Origin: Gammaproteobacteria bacterium
Lineage (GTDB): Bacteria > Pseudomonadota > Gammaproteobacteria > Immundisolibacterales > Immundisolibacteraceae
NCBI GenBank assembly: GCA_003526065.1
Contig: DQBD01000093.1
Coordinates: 1 to 23,713, forward strand
Reading direction: 5' to 3'
DNA length: 23,713 nucleotides
The notes beneath the pieces are model-generated. The model did not search any database. It saw only the letters and a list, made by a program, of their open reading frames with translations, and was not told where the DNA came from. Shown here piece by piece: positions 15,191 to 22,901 of the stretch. Position numbers and translations under genes: made by a program. Numbering within the stretch: the first letter of the stretch is position 1; the number at the start of each line of letters is the position of its first letter.

Positions 15191-16402
15191 TCAGGCAGTG
15201 GCGGCCTTGGCCGGACCGGGCAGTTTCGCCTGTGCCGGCTTGGGCTTGCTGTGAATGCACTGTTCCATATCGAAGAACGACTCACAGCCATCGTCGGTGA
15301 CATAGATGGTGTCGGATATCCCGACCGTTTTGTCGCCATCCACCGCCCACATCCAGGGAATCAGATGAAAGGTCATACCCTTGCGCAGAATCGAGGAATT
15401 GCCCTGCTTGAGACTGATCACGTAACCCTCATCCCAGCTCGGCGGGAACGCGATACCGATGGAATAGCCCGAGCGCGTAATCAGTCGCGCGCCCACATCG
15501 TTGTCGGTGATGATCTGGCGAATCAGGTTGTCCGCATCCGACACGGTAATACCGGGGCGAATGGCCTTGTGGGCTTCCTTCAGCGCCAATCGCATGCGCT
15601 CCTGGGCCTTGCACAGGGAATCGGACAGGTGATCCAGCACCACCGTGCGCATCATGGCCGTGTGGTAACGGCGATAGCAGCCGCCCACTTCCAGGAATAC
15701 ATGTTCGCCGGGCTGGACGGTGCGCCCTTCCCAGGTGGCATGGCCGATCAGCGTGCGCGGCCCGGACGCCACATAGGGCATCACTGCCGGCGCCTCGCCG
15801 CCGGCCTTGAACATGGCGGCGCTGATTTCGGCGGCAATCTCGTTTTCCGTGACCCCGGCGCGGCAGGCTTCGATGCCGGCCTTCATACCGGCTTGAGTCG
15901 CCATGGCCGCCTTGCGCATCACGTCCAGTTCGACCTCGGACTTGCAGATCCGGCCTTCCTCGACAATGCCGAAGCAATCCAGCAACCGGCCTTCGGTGAA
16001 GGTGGTATGAATGGCATCCTGATGATAGGCGGGGAAGAAATAGCTGTTGCGCTCATATCCGATGCACTTATTCTTGAGCCCAAACTCACGCAGGCTCTGC
16101 ACCAGCGCCTGGATCGGATCACCGGTATCCGGATAGGGCCGCGCGATTTCCAGCCAGGTGCGGTGATAGACATTGGTTGCCTCCAGCTCACGGGTGATCA
16201 TGAAGGGCTCCCCCTCCAGCGGCACCACCAGCGCCTGAAAGAACGAGTAGCCCGTGGTCTGATAATCCGTCAGGTACATCAGATTTTCGGGGTCGGTGAT
16301 CACCACAGCGTCCAGCAGACGCTCCTTCATGCGCTGGCGGAGCGCATTGATACGCCGTTCGTATTCCGCGAACGGGAAGGTCATATCGTCACGAACTTTC
16401 AT
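15191..16402 (-). CDS. doeA: ectoine hydrolase (M24/creatinase-like), DoeA/EutD
   Basis: A 403-residue member of the M24 (pita-bread) fold that should open the ectoine ring to N-acetyl-2,4-diaminobutyrate in the cytoplasm. Residues 1-150 form the creatinase-like N-domain (DAVVITDPENLMYLTDYQT); the catalytic domain follows (KSEVELDVMRKAAMATQAG, VASGPRTLIGHATWEGR with His221, LEVGGCYRRYHTAMMRT, SGYSIGIAFP). The metal-binding Asp/His/Glu set of true aminopeptidases is replaced (Glu238 and Tyr/Ser at ligand places), as in creatinases and ectoine hydrolases. The alternative is another non-metal M24 hydrolase, but the neighbours support DoeA. The ATG overlaps the stop of the aminotransferase (ATGA), with GGAGG four bases before it. 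Confidence 0.87.
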   Translation of the reverse strand: MKVRDDMTFPFAEYERRINALRQRMKERLLDAVVITDPENLMYLTDYQTTGYSFFQALVVPLEGEPFMITRELEATNVYHRTWLEIARPYPDTGDPIQALVQSLREFGLKNKCIGYERNSYFFPAYHQDAIHTTFTEGRLLDCFGIVEEGRICKSEVELDVMRKAAMATQAGMKAGIEACRAGVTENEIAAEISAAMFKAGGEAPAVMPYVASGPRTLIGHATWEGRTVQPGEHVFLEVGGCYRRYHTAMMRTVVLDHLSDSLCKAQERMRLALKEAHKAIRPGITVSDADNLIRQIITDNDVGARLITRSGYSIGIAFPPSWDEGYVISLKQGNSSILRKGMTFHLIPWMWAVDGDKTVGISDTIYVTDDGCESFFDMEQCIHSKPKPAQAKLPGPAKAATA

Positions 16403-17676
16403 GCTGCCTCCACTGCCTGGTCGATGGCGCGCGCCAGCAATTCCAGCCCCGCCTGCAGGTCGTCATCCGGAATCGTCAGCGGCGGAATCAGCTTGATCAC
16501 TTTTCCACCGGTTCCGCAGGGCCCGATGATCAGCCCCAGCTTGAAACAGTTGCCTGCCACCCGTTTAGCCAGTGCGCCGTCCCGCAGGTCGATGGCCTGC
16601 ATCATGCCCTTGCCGCGCACCTGAAACCCGAGACGGCGATAGCGGCTCGCCAGCCCCTGCAGTGCTTCGCGCAGGACCCCGCCCTTGCGCCGCACCGCGG
16701 TCAGCAGTTCCCCATCACGGAAGTACTCGAGCCCGATCCGGCCGGCCACGAACGACAGGTTCTGGCCGCGAAAGGTGCCGGTGTGCTCACCCGGCGACCA
16801 GTGTGCATCGTGTTCCGGCTTGACCAGATTCATGGCAATCGGTGTACCGAAGCCGCCCAGTCCCTTGGCCAGGCAGACGATGTCGGGCGCCAGACCCATG
16901 CCGTCGAAGCTGAAGTAATTTCCGGTCCGGCCGCAACCGGCCTGGATGTCGTCGATGATGAACAAGGCACCGAGATCACTGGCCAGCTGCTGAACGCCCT
17001 GGAGCCAGACTTCGCTGGCGACATTGACGCCACCCTCGGCCTGGATCGCCTCCACCACGAACGCGGCCGGTGGCGCCAACCCGGAGGACGAATCCTGGAA
17101 ACGCGCCCGCAACGCGTTCAGCGAATCCATGCCGCAACCCAGCTGGCAATCGGCACACGGGGTCTCGCACCCGAACGGCACATGCATGACATGGTTCAAC
17201 GGCACACCCGCCGCGCCGCGGAAATAGCTGTTCGCCGTCAGCGCCAGGGAACCTAGCGTCATGCCGTGGAAGCCCTTGTGAAAGGCCACCACGTTTGGAC
17301 GACCGGTGACCCGCCGCGCCAGTTTCAGGGCGGCTTCCACCGCATTGGTCCCAGTGGGCCCCATGAACTGCAGACGATGATCCCAGCCGCGCGGCTGCAG
17401 GATCACCTCGACGAAGGTTTCGATGAATGCACGCTTGGCCTGCGTGTACATGTCGAGGCTGTGGGTGATGCCATCCTGCTGGATGTATTCCACAATCGCC
17501 GCTTTCATGCGCGGATTGTTGTGCCCGAAGTTCAGTACCCCGGCACCCGCAAAGAAATCGATGAATGACTTGCCCTGCTCGTCCACCTGCCGAGCATTCG
17601 AAGACGACACGAACACCGTGGGGTAGGCGCGGCAGTACCCGCGAATCTCCGACTCCCAACGCCCAAACACTTCCAT
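16399..17676 (-). CDS. doeD: diaminobutyrate aminotransferase, class III, DoeD (EctB-related)
   Basis: A PLP enzyme of 425 residues, closely similar to EctB (diaminobutyrate-2-oxoglutarate transaminase). In ectoine breakdown it should turn 2,4-diaminobutyrate into aspartate semialdehyde. Motifs: FFAGAGVLNFGHNNP, FMGPTGTNAVEAALKLAR (PLP phosphate binding), FHGMTLGSLALTANS, FIIDDIQAGCGRTG with the cofactor Asp at 242/243, and Lys271 (CLAKGLGGFGTP) as the Schiff-base lysine. Oddity: between PFG and the MDSLNAL helix there is a cysteine cluster, Cys170, 174, 177 and 181, where EctB has a short loop without cysteines; it could hold a metal. The absence of ectA and ectC argues for catabolism rather than ectoine synthesis. 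The ATG at 17676 has GAGGAGG seven bases upstream. It is coupled to doeA by a four-base overlap. Confidence 0.87.
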   Translation of the reverse strand: MEVFGRWESEIRGYCRAYPTVFVSSSNARQVDEQGKSFIDFFAGAGVLNFGHNNPRMKAAIVEYIQQDGITHSLDMYTQAKRAFIETFVEVILQPRGWDHRLQFMGPTGTNAVEAALKLARRVTGRPNVVAFHKGFHGMTLGSLALTANSYFRGAAGVPLNHVMHVPFGCETPCADCQLGCGMDSLNALRARFQDSSSGLAPPAAFVVEAIQAEGGVNVASEVWLQGVQQLASDLGALFIIDDIQAGCGRTGNYFSFDGMGLAPDIVCLAKGLGGFGTPIAMNLVKPEHDAHWSPGEHTGTFRGQNLSFVAGRIGLEYFRDGELLTAVRRKGGVLREALQGLASRYRRLGFQVRGKGMMQAIDLRDGALAKRVAGNCFKLGLIIGPCGTGGKVIKLIPPLTIPDDDLQAGLELLARAIDQAVEAA

Positions 17677-17738
17677 CTTTCGGCCTCCTCGGTCAGTGAC
17701 GCGGTCCCCGGGTGATCCGGATTCGCTCAGGATGCCGG

Positions 17739-18926
17739 TCAATCCGGCACCGGAGCACCGGCCAGTCGTGCATAGACCCGGCCCATGTGCCGAATCAAAT
17801 GATCGTTGAACACGTAGCGTGGGCTGTGACAGGGCAGGTCATGGCCCGCGCCATCATCCGCCCCCACCAGGGCGTAGGCACCTGGAATCTCTTTGAGGTA
17901 ATAGCTGAAGTCCTCGCTGGCCATGATCGGCAGCAAGGTGTCCTGGCACTGCCATTGGGCGCCGAACTCCTCGGCCAGCGCCGTGCGGTACGCCCCGGCG
18001 GCCGTGGCGTGGTTGATGGTGGCGCCATAGCGCGGCAACACCGTCACCTGGGCCTCGACGCCATAGGCCCGGGCGGTTTCCATGGCAGTGCTGTGGATCA
18101 GCGCCTCGACTATCGGGCGATACCCGTCGCGCGCCAGCCGGATGCTGCCGCCGATGCTTGCCTGATCGGGAATGACGGTTTCGGCGCTTCTGGCATCGAT
18201 ACTCGTCACGCTGACCACGGCCGCGGCCTGGGGAGGCAGCCGCCGGCTCACCAGCTGTTGCAGCGACAGGGTAATGGCGGATGCCGCCAGCACCGGATCC
18301 CGACATTTTTCCGGCTGGCTGGCGTGCCCGCCCTGCCCCATCACCCTGATCTGGAAGGTTCCGTTGGCCGACATCACCGGGCCATCGGGACACACGGCCT
18401 TGCCGTAAGGAATCGCGGGCCAGTTGTGCCAGCCGTAGATACAGGACACTCCTTGCAGTGCGCCGTCCTCGATCATGCGTCGCGCGCCGTGGCCGCCTTC
18501 CTCGGCCGGCTGGAACAACACCACCACCGGGGCAGGCAACCGGTCCTCGTGCTTTTTCAGCCACCAGAGTGCGGCAAACAGGGTTGCTGTATGGCCATCG
18601 TGGCCGCAGGCATGCATACACCCGATGTGCTCGGAGCGGTAATCCACCGCAGCCTGTTCGTGAATAGGCAGGGCATCAATGTCGGCCCGCAGGGCAATGG
18701 GATCGCCGCTGGCATTGGGCGCCAAAGTGGCCACGGTGCCGGTATCGGCACATTCGCGCCAGCGGATGCCCGCGGCGCTGAGATGCTCGCGGATGATGAT
18801 TGCCGTGCCCCGCTCGTGCCAAGGCAACTCGGGGCGCCGGTGCAGTGCATGACGCAGCTGCACCGCAGATTCCAACAGGCTCCCCCAGCTCTGGGTGGCT
18901 ATGTTGTCCTGTGTCACATCGACCAT
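17739..18926 (-). CDS. doeB2: M20 amidohydrolase, probable N-acetyl-diaminobutyrate deacetylase (DoeB2 type)
   Basis: A 395-residue M20 family metallo-amidohydrolase (aminoacylase/hippurate hydrolase group). Metal-site motifs: ALRADIDALPI, CMHACGHDGHTA with Cys103 and His105, and QPAEEGGHGARRMIEDG with the catalytic Glu142/143; GWHNWPAIP and the dimerisation (lid) domain follow (PDGPVMSANGTFQIRVMGQGGHAS), and the last ligand is near CHSPRYVFNDH. It probably deacetylates the N-acetyl-2,4-diaminobutyrate made by DoeA, replacing the AstE-like DoeB of Halomonas; this rests on position as first gene of the cluster. The frame stays open to 19349, but homology begins at the ATG at 18926; the extension has no family match and covers the repeat-bearing region. 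The ribosome site is weak. Confidence 0.83.
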   Translation of the reverse strand: MVDVTQDNIATQSWGSLLESAVQLRHALHRRPELPWHERGTAIIIREHLSAAGIRWRECADTGTVATLAPNASGDPIALRADIDALPIHEQAAVDYRSEHIGCMHACGHDGHTATLFAALWWLKKHEDRLPAPVVVLFQPAEEGGHGARRMIEDGALQGVSCIYGWHNWPAIPYGKAVCPDGPVMSANGTFQIRVMGQGGHASQPEKCRDPVLAASAITLSLQQLVSRRLPPQAAAVVSVTSIDARSAETVIPDQASIGGSIRLARDGYRPIVEALIHSTAMETARAYGVEAQVTVLPRYGATINHATAAGAYRTALAEEFGAQWQCQDTLLPIMASEDFSYYLKEIPGAYALVGADDGAGHDLPCHSPRYVFNDHLIRHMGRVYARLAGAPVPD

Positions 18927-20308
18927 GGCCACATGATGACCACAGATAAAAGGCCCTGACAAGGCAATGCTTTGCTGAGCCGACCGGCGGAAACCCGAAT
19001 CCTGTGGACGTGCCACTTCGGCCCCGAAAAAACCGGCAACCAGAATGGGGCGAGCCCACCAGAATGGGGCAGCGAGCCGCCAAGGATCACTGAATTTCCG
19101 GTAAGATTGGCCACAATCCAGGCATCCCGATTCGGACCCGCCCCTCAACTTGGCGGACAGCGCGCCCGAGTCCAGCGGGCATGCCATGGCATGGGGAATT
19201 CTTCCGATACGAGACCTCACCCGACCGATCAGCCCACGGATCGGTAAGCGACCATGGCGTGAATATTGCTTGGCCGCAGCGCGCCGAAAACGACACGGTC
19301 CATGCCGGCAATCGGCAGACGGCCCAAGTCGCCGCATCACCATTGGCATTCAGGGCCGTGTTGCGCGCCAAACCCGGTCGGACGCGCTGGACCGGCACCG
19401 CGGCCGGCCATCCCGATGGGCTTCGACACCCCTCACCGAATCTGGCGCGTATCCGCGTGCGAGACGCACTCGTCGCCGGAGCAATGGGGCAGAGCCCGGT
19501 CTTTACCGGAATCTACGTTGAACTTGCGGGAGCCGTTTCGAGAATTCGAGAATGGGGCCTTCCCCGCTCCGGGTGGGTTCGTCCCCGCCCGCCAACGCGC
19601 TGGCCGTCTCACCAGACTGCGGGGCCCCTACTCGGAAGCGGTTTGAAGGGTTCCGCTCCCGTCGCGCTACGGCGAAAGCACGCTGAAAACGGCGGCCGTT
19701 CATGGTGCCTTGTCGGCGATGATCGGGCGGCGGGCGTTAACTCATGTGACCAACGCAACCCGGGAAGAATCGAGATCAACTGAGAGCCGACGCATCGTTG
19801 TGCCCTGTTGGCCGCATAAACACCGCCTACGGGATTCGCAGGAACGGATGTTCAAGCGATTCCACGCTGTTCCGTCCCGCGCGCAATAGCCAGACGCACG
19901 CCGAGCTTCGCACTCACGGCTCCCGATCATCGCTGAGCATGATCTGCTCCATGAACGCATCGGACGCGGGAATCGTAAAAGCAAGGTTGCCGTGACTCGG
20001 GCCGAAATCGATGTCATCCTCGATACTTGGTCCGTGACCGTCAGGGCGCACAGGCCCGATGGGCAGCCGCTTTGGCTGGATCGGTTCGAAACAGCCTCAA
20101 CCAGACGTGGCCGCAGCGCGCCGCATTTTCAGGGAAAGAGAATCGTCCGGATCGAAATCAAACGGATGTTACCCCCATGGTGAGCACCCCCAATTGATCG
20201 GAATACCGCCTGACTTCGGAGAAGTGGCGATCCTCTCGATCCCGAGAGTCAGCGCTGCCCGTGTCAATGGGTCACGACATCATCGTGTTCCGCCGTGTCA
20301 ATCCGTGG
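18927..20308. other. 1.4-kb region without convincing genes; probable mobile-element or decayed gene debris
   Basis: Open frames are present on both strands, but none shows a family motif, and several overlap. The region holds repeated AGAATGGGGC-type motifs (19039-19559), a pair of oppositely oriented TTACCGGAA-containing segments (near 19093-19106 and 19502-19521), and a minus-strand stretch at about 19920-20165 that reads like protein in pieces interrupted by stops. Near 20230-20300 the minus strand has ATTGACACGG twice. The promoter of the ectoine cluster should lie just left of 19003, but no clear -35/-10 pair is seen. Confidence 0.55.
19039..19078 (+). repeat. tandem copies of an ACCAGAATGGGGC motif, with diverged copies further on
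   Basis: ACCAGAATGGGGC followed by GAGCC occurs at 19039-19056 and again, with three extra bases, at 19058-19078. Diverged copies lie at 19479-19497 (GCAATGGGGCAGAGCCC) and 19548-19559 (GAGAATGGGGCC), all in the same orientation. Arrays of short repeats near a TGTGGACGTGCCACTTCGG-like segment (from 19003) resemble termini of IS21-type elements, but no transposase frame is seen, so this is only a suggestion. Confidence 0.5.
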
Positions 20309-20893
20309 TTATGGCGATACCGGGATCGCATCCAGCGCCTCGCTGACCACCTCTCGAAGTTCCTCGAGGCTGTAGCCGTCTCGCGCCTGGATGGCCAAGC
20401 CCTGCATGACCGCAACGATGTAACGCGATAATCTTTGCGCACGCACCGGCCCGACCCACTGACACAATTTTGCCGCCAACAGCTCGCGGAACGCTCGGCG
20501 CCGCTGCGCCAGCTCATGCGCCAGATCGGCATGATCCGGATGGCTGGCGATCATGCCGGTGTTGAGCATGCAGCCAATTTCGCCTTTGGGGTCGACCAGA
20601 CCTTGCGCCGTTCCCTCCAGCAGCAGGCGCACCGCCTCGCGAAGAGACAGGGCTTCATCCATGAACGAAAGGTCAGAGGCGCCACGCATTGCGGCGTAAC
20701 GATCCAGCGCCTCCCGATAGAGCGACGCCTTGTTGCCGAATGCAGCGTACAGACTGGGCGCGGCGACGCCCAGTGCGGTGGTGAGCTGCTGAAACGAGAC
20801 CCCTTCATAGCCGTGACGCCAGAAGAGCCGCATCGCCGTTTCCAATGCGGCGTCCCGGTCGAAGCGCCGTGGCCTGCCTCCCGATCGTTTCAT
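20309..20893 (-). CDS. TetR/AcrR family transcriptional regulator
   Basis: A 194-residue TetR repressor that probably controls the divergent dehydrogenase gene and itself. The helix-turn-helix is at residues 32-59 (VSFQQLTTALGVAAPSLYAAFGNKASLY), preceded by the usual GRPRRFDRDAALETAMRLFWRHGYEG. The C-domain (MDEALSLREAVRLLLEGTAQGL, GCMLNTGMIASHPDHADLAHELAQRRRAF) resembles the AcrR/YxaF-like ligand-binding domain; the ligand is unknown. The frame opens at 20950, but a good promoter (see below) has its -10 box at 20913-20918, so translation must start downstream; the ATG at 20893 with GGA seven bases before it fits best. It is divergent from the SDR gene, with starts 93 bp apart. Confidence 0.9.
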   Translation of the reverse strand: MKRSGGRPRRFDRDAALETAMRLFWRHGYEGVSFQQLTTALGVAAPSLYAAFGNKASLYREALDRYAAMRGASDLSFMDEALSLREAVRLLLEGTAQGLVDPKGEIGCMLNTGMIASHPDHADLAHELAQRRRAFRELLAAKLCQWVGPVRAQRLSRYIVAVMQGLAIQARDGYSLEELREVVSEALDAIPVSP

Positions 20894-20912
20894 GCCCTGT
20901 TCCATAATTATC

Positions 20913-20941
20913 ATTAAATAACCTTTGACAGAGCCAGTCAA
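20913..20941 (-). promoter_or_regulatory. promoter of the tetR-type gene
   Basis: Minus strand: -35 TTGACT (20941-20936), 17-base spacer, -10 TTTAAT (20918-20913); each is five of six matches. A CATTAAAT half-site (20912-20919, plus strand) identical to an arm of the nearby operator covers the -10 box, suggesting autorepression. Confidence 0.75.
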
Positions 20942-20953
20942 CGAACCCATAAT
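20925..20953 (+). promoter_or_regulatory. promoter of the SDR gene
   Basis: Perfect -35 TTGACA (20925-20930), 17-base spacer, -10 CATAAT (20948-20953). It overlaps the opposing tetR promoter, and the operator dyad begins inside its -10 box. Confidence 0.8.
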
Positions 20954-20969
20954 TTAATGACCATTAAAT
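20952..20969. promoter_or_regulatory. TetR-type operator
   Basis: ATTTAATG and CATTAAAT form a perfect 8-bp inverted repeat with a two-base centre (AC), an 18-bp palindrome typical of TetR family sites. It spans the end of the -10 box and the start point of the SDR promoter, so binding would block that promoter. Confidence 0.8.
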
Positions 20970-20986
20970 AACATGGAGGTATTCCC

Positions 20987-21778
20987 ATGTCGTCAGCCAA
21001 TCCCATCGCCGTCGTGACCGGTGCGTCCTCCGGAATCGGCGCCGTCTATGCCGATCGACTCGCCAGTCGCGGCCATGATCTCGTGCTGGTCGCCCGCAGA
21101 ATGGAACGACTGCACCAGCTGGTGCACACCCTGTCCGCGGCGCACGGCATCGCAGCCCATCCGATGCAGGCCGATCTCACAACCGAAGCCGGACTTGGCC
21201 GGGTCGAAGACCTGCTGCGCACCGACGAGCGGATCGGGCTTCTGGTGAACAACGCTGGCAACGGCAAGCTCTGCAGCACCGCAGACATGTCGGACGCGGA
21301 CGCAGCGGCAACGATCGCGCTCAACGTCGTCGCTCCCACCCGGCTCACCCGCGCGGTTCTTCCGGCCTTTCTGAAACGCCGCTCTGGCGCAATCATCAAC
21401 ATTGCGTCGGTCATGGCCTTCCACGCGCTTCCGGTCACGACACTCTATAGCGCCACGAAAAGCTACGCGCTGATGTTCACGCGTGGGCTTCAGGAGGAAC
21501 TGGCGAATACCGGCGTGCGGGTTCAGGCCGTACTGCCCGCTGGCACGGCCACCGAATTCTACGATCAAGCCGGCATTCCCCTGTCGGCGTTCGATCCCGC
21601 GGTGGTAATGACGACCGAGCAGCTGGTCGATGCGGCGCTTGCCGGTTTCGATCAGGGTGAGGCAGTCACGCTCCCCTCGGTCCACGACACCAGCGTCTGG
21701 ACCACTTACGAGCAGGCCCGGTCCGCTCTATTCGGCGCCACGCAGGTCGGAACGCCAGCGCCCCGGTACGTGGCGTAA
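20987..21778 (+). CDS. short-chain dehydrogenase/reductase (SDR)
   Basis: A 263-residue classical SDR that should reduce or oxidise a carbonyl/alcohol with NAD(P)(H); the substrate is unknown. Motifs: cofactor-binding TGASSGIG at 11-18, Arg37/Arg38 after the second strand (favouring NADPH), NNAG at 88-91, catalytic Ser141, Tyr154 and Lys158 (YSATK), and LPAGTATEF after the active site. The start has GGAGG eight bases upstream and a strong promoter with an operator. Its pairing with a divergent TetR gene suggests induction by a small lipophilic or toxic compound. The reading frame is intact to a TAA at 21778. Confidence 0.93.
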   Translation: MSSANPIAVVTGASSGIGAVYADRLASRGHDLVLVARRMERLHQLVHTLSAAHGIAAHPMQADLTTEAGLGRVEDLLRTDERIGLLVNNAGNGKLCSTADMSDADAAATIALNVVAPTRLTRAVLPAFLKRRSGAIINIASVMAFHALPVTTLYSATKSYALMFTRGLQEELANTGVRVQAVLPAGTATEFYDQAGIPLSAFDPAVVMTTEQLVDAALAGFDQGEAVTLPSVHDTSVWTTYEQARSALFGATQVGTPAPRYVA

Positions 21779-21904
21779 AGCCGCCACCGCAATGGATGCG
21801 ACGCTCGGACTCGGCGCAGACCGGGCGTCGCCGTGCCGGTGATGCGCACGTCGAAGACTCGCCCATTGGCCTTGTGGACATCGCCACTCACCAGCGCGGA
21901 TCAT

Positions 21905-22020
21905 GTAAGGCGCTTCGTGTCATGCGGACAACAACGCCAGACCGAAGCCCTCTTCCCGTGCCCGGGTGGTGCGCGACCTTGGCGACTGCTCGATGTGCAG
22001 TCGCTCGGCGGCGTGAAGTC
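21905..22020 (-). pseudogene. fragment of a LysR-type regulator (helix-turn-helix part)
   Basis: The minus strand from about 22020 encodes RLHAAERLHIEQSP, then RSRTTRAREEGFGLALL, which lines up with the LysR consensus AAERLHIEQSPLSRxIRELEEDLGVxLF. A stop follows (near 21925), and the continuation VRMTRSALHD lies in another frame, as expected of the RTTRSxxLT segment. A stop also precedes it. I take it as a decayed remnant of a LysR gene. The substrate-binding domain is not present. Confidence 0.6.
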
Positions 22021-22287
22021 TTTAGCGCGTCGCCTGAGATAAGGCGCAGGGAAGCTCAGCAGATTCCATGGGCCGCTCCGCGAGGTCACGAATAGCCTGT
22101 TCGATCTCTAGGCATTCAGCGGCATTTACCCGTTGAGACGAAAAAGGCTCGGCTGCTTTGTCTTTGAATGGCGCGTGCCATCGGCAGCGTTGTCGGTCGA
22201 TCGAAAGAACCTCGGCGCTTCACGGATCAAGCACCGGGCAGGCGGTGGGCTGTGTGGATGCCCCGTTCTCGGTCATGGTGGTACACG
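22021..22287. other. intergenic debris between LysR and higA remnants
   Basis: On the minus strand a frame without stops from about 22220 to 22022 ends with VNAAECLEIEQAIRDLAERP and a further 15 residues before a stop. It reads like a protein C-terminus, but I do not recognise it and no start codon with a ribosome site is visible. On the plus strand another open frame reads SLNGACHRQRCRSIERTSALHG, without known motifs. No RNA gene or terminator is seen. Confidence 0.35.
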
Positions 22288-22590
22288 TCAGGCCGAACGG
22301 TGCTCATGCACCCGAATTGGCGGCACGATCTTATCCTTCAGCTCGCGCGACGCGACGCGCATGTCGCATTCCGTTTGCAGGGTCATCCGGAATCGCGCGT
22401 CCATGCCGAAGTGGATGACCAGGCGCAGCGCAGTATCGGCGGTGATGGGACAGCGGCCGTTGACAGGTTCAACGATGCGGCTGGGTGAGACGTCGATGTC
22501 TGCCGCGAGTTGGCAGGCGGTGATGCCCCTCAGCTTCATGAATGCTTCCAGCAGGATTTCGTCGAGAAATTCCGCAATTGCCTGCTCCTC
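22288..22590 (-). pseudogene. higA: HigA-type antitoxin, probably decayed
   Basis: The C-terminal part of the minus-strand frame matches HigA/VapI antitoxins: FLDEILLEAFMKLRGITACQ corresponds to the HPGEILLEEFLKPLGIS start, followed by LAADIDVSPSRIVEPVNGR, then PITADTALRLVIHFG (the helix-turn-helix XRE domain). The frame is open, but the homologous start has no initiation codon (the first in-frame ATG, 22539, falls inside the conserved N-terminus), and conserved positions are altered (HPGE to FLDE, EIVNG to EPVNG, EFWLNLQ to RFRMTLQ). With a broken toxin beside it, I judge it non-functional, though a truncated protein from 22539 is possible. Confidence 0.65.
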
Positions 22591-22863
22591 GTGGTAGCCA
22601 GCTGATGTGCGCCGTCCTCTCCTTTCAGCCGAAACACAGAGACGCCACGGGTCGTTGGATCCGGACGCTGTGCCGCCGCTTGGGGTTACGCGCCACCGCT
22701 TCAACCGAGTTGCCGGGAGGAACCCTAACCTCAGGCTGGCCAACTCGGTGCCTCTTGCAGCTGCAACAGTTTGCATCGCGCTGCGCGCTCGATGATCCTG
22801 AAGCGCGGCACCGGCCGGCTATGGAAGCCTTTCGGAGTCGGCGCAAACGAGCATATGGATCAT
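22591..22863 (-). pseudogene. higB: HigB-type toxin pseudogene with several frameshifts
   Basis: RelE/HigB toxin homology is spread over changing frames on the minus strand. It starts MIHMLVCADSERL (from ATG 22863), then shifts to FHSRPVPRFRIIERAARCKL followed by LQLQEAP (ending at a stop), then to RVPPGNSVEAVARNPKRRHS, and ends in a further frame as NDPWRLCV with a final GYHEE. In order these match the HigB pattern with RVPRFRNIE, ARRKL, LRVPPGNRLEALKGDR, INDQWRICF and DYH. At least three frameshifts and internal stops rule out an active toxin. Confidence 0.75.
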
Positions 22864-22901
22864 GGGAAAACAGGTTTCGTGACATTGCCCGCCAGTGCCT
22901 G

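Noticed and set aside
13832..16624. Long plus-strand frames opposite the ectoine genes
   Set aside because: They mirror the dehydrogenase and hydrolase genes and have repetitive low-information composition without motifs.
18927..19349. A 141-residue N-terminal extension of the M20 amidohydrolase
   Set aside because: No similarity to M20 enzymes, no signal peptide, and it covers the repeat-bearing region; the family start is at 18926.
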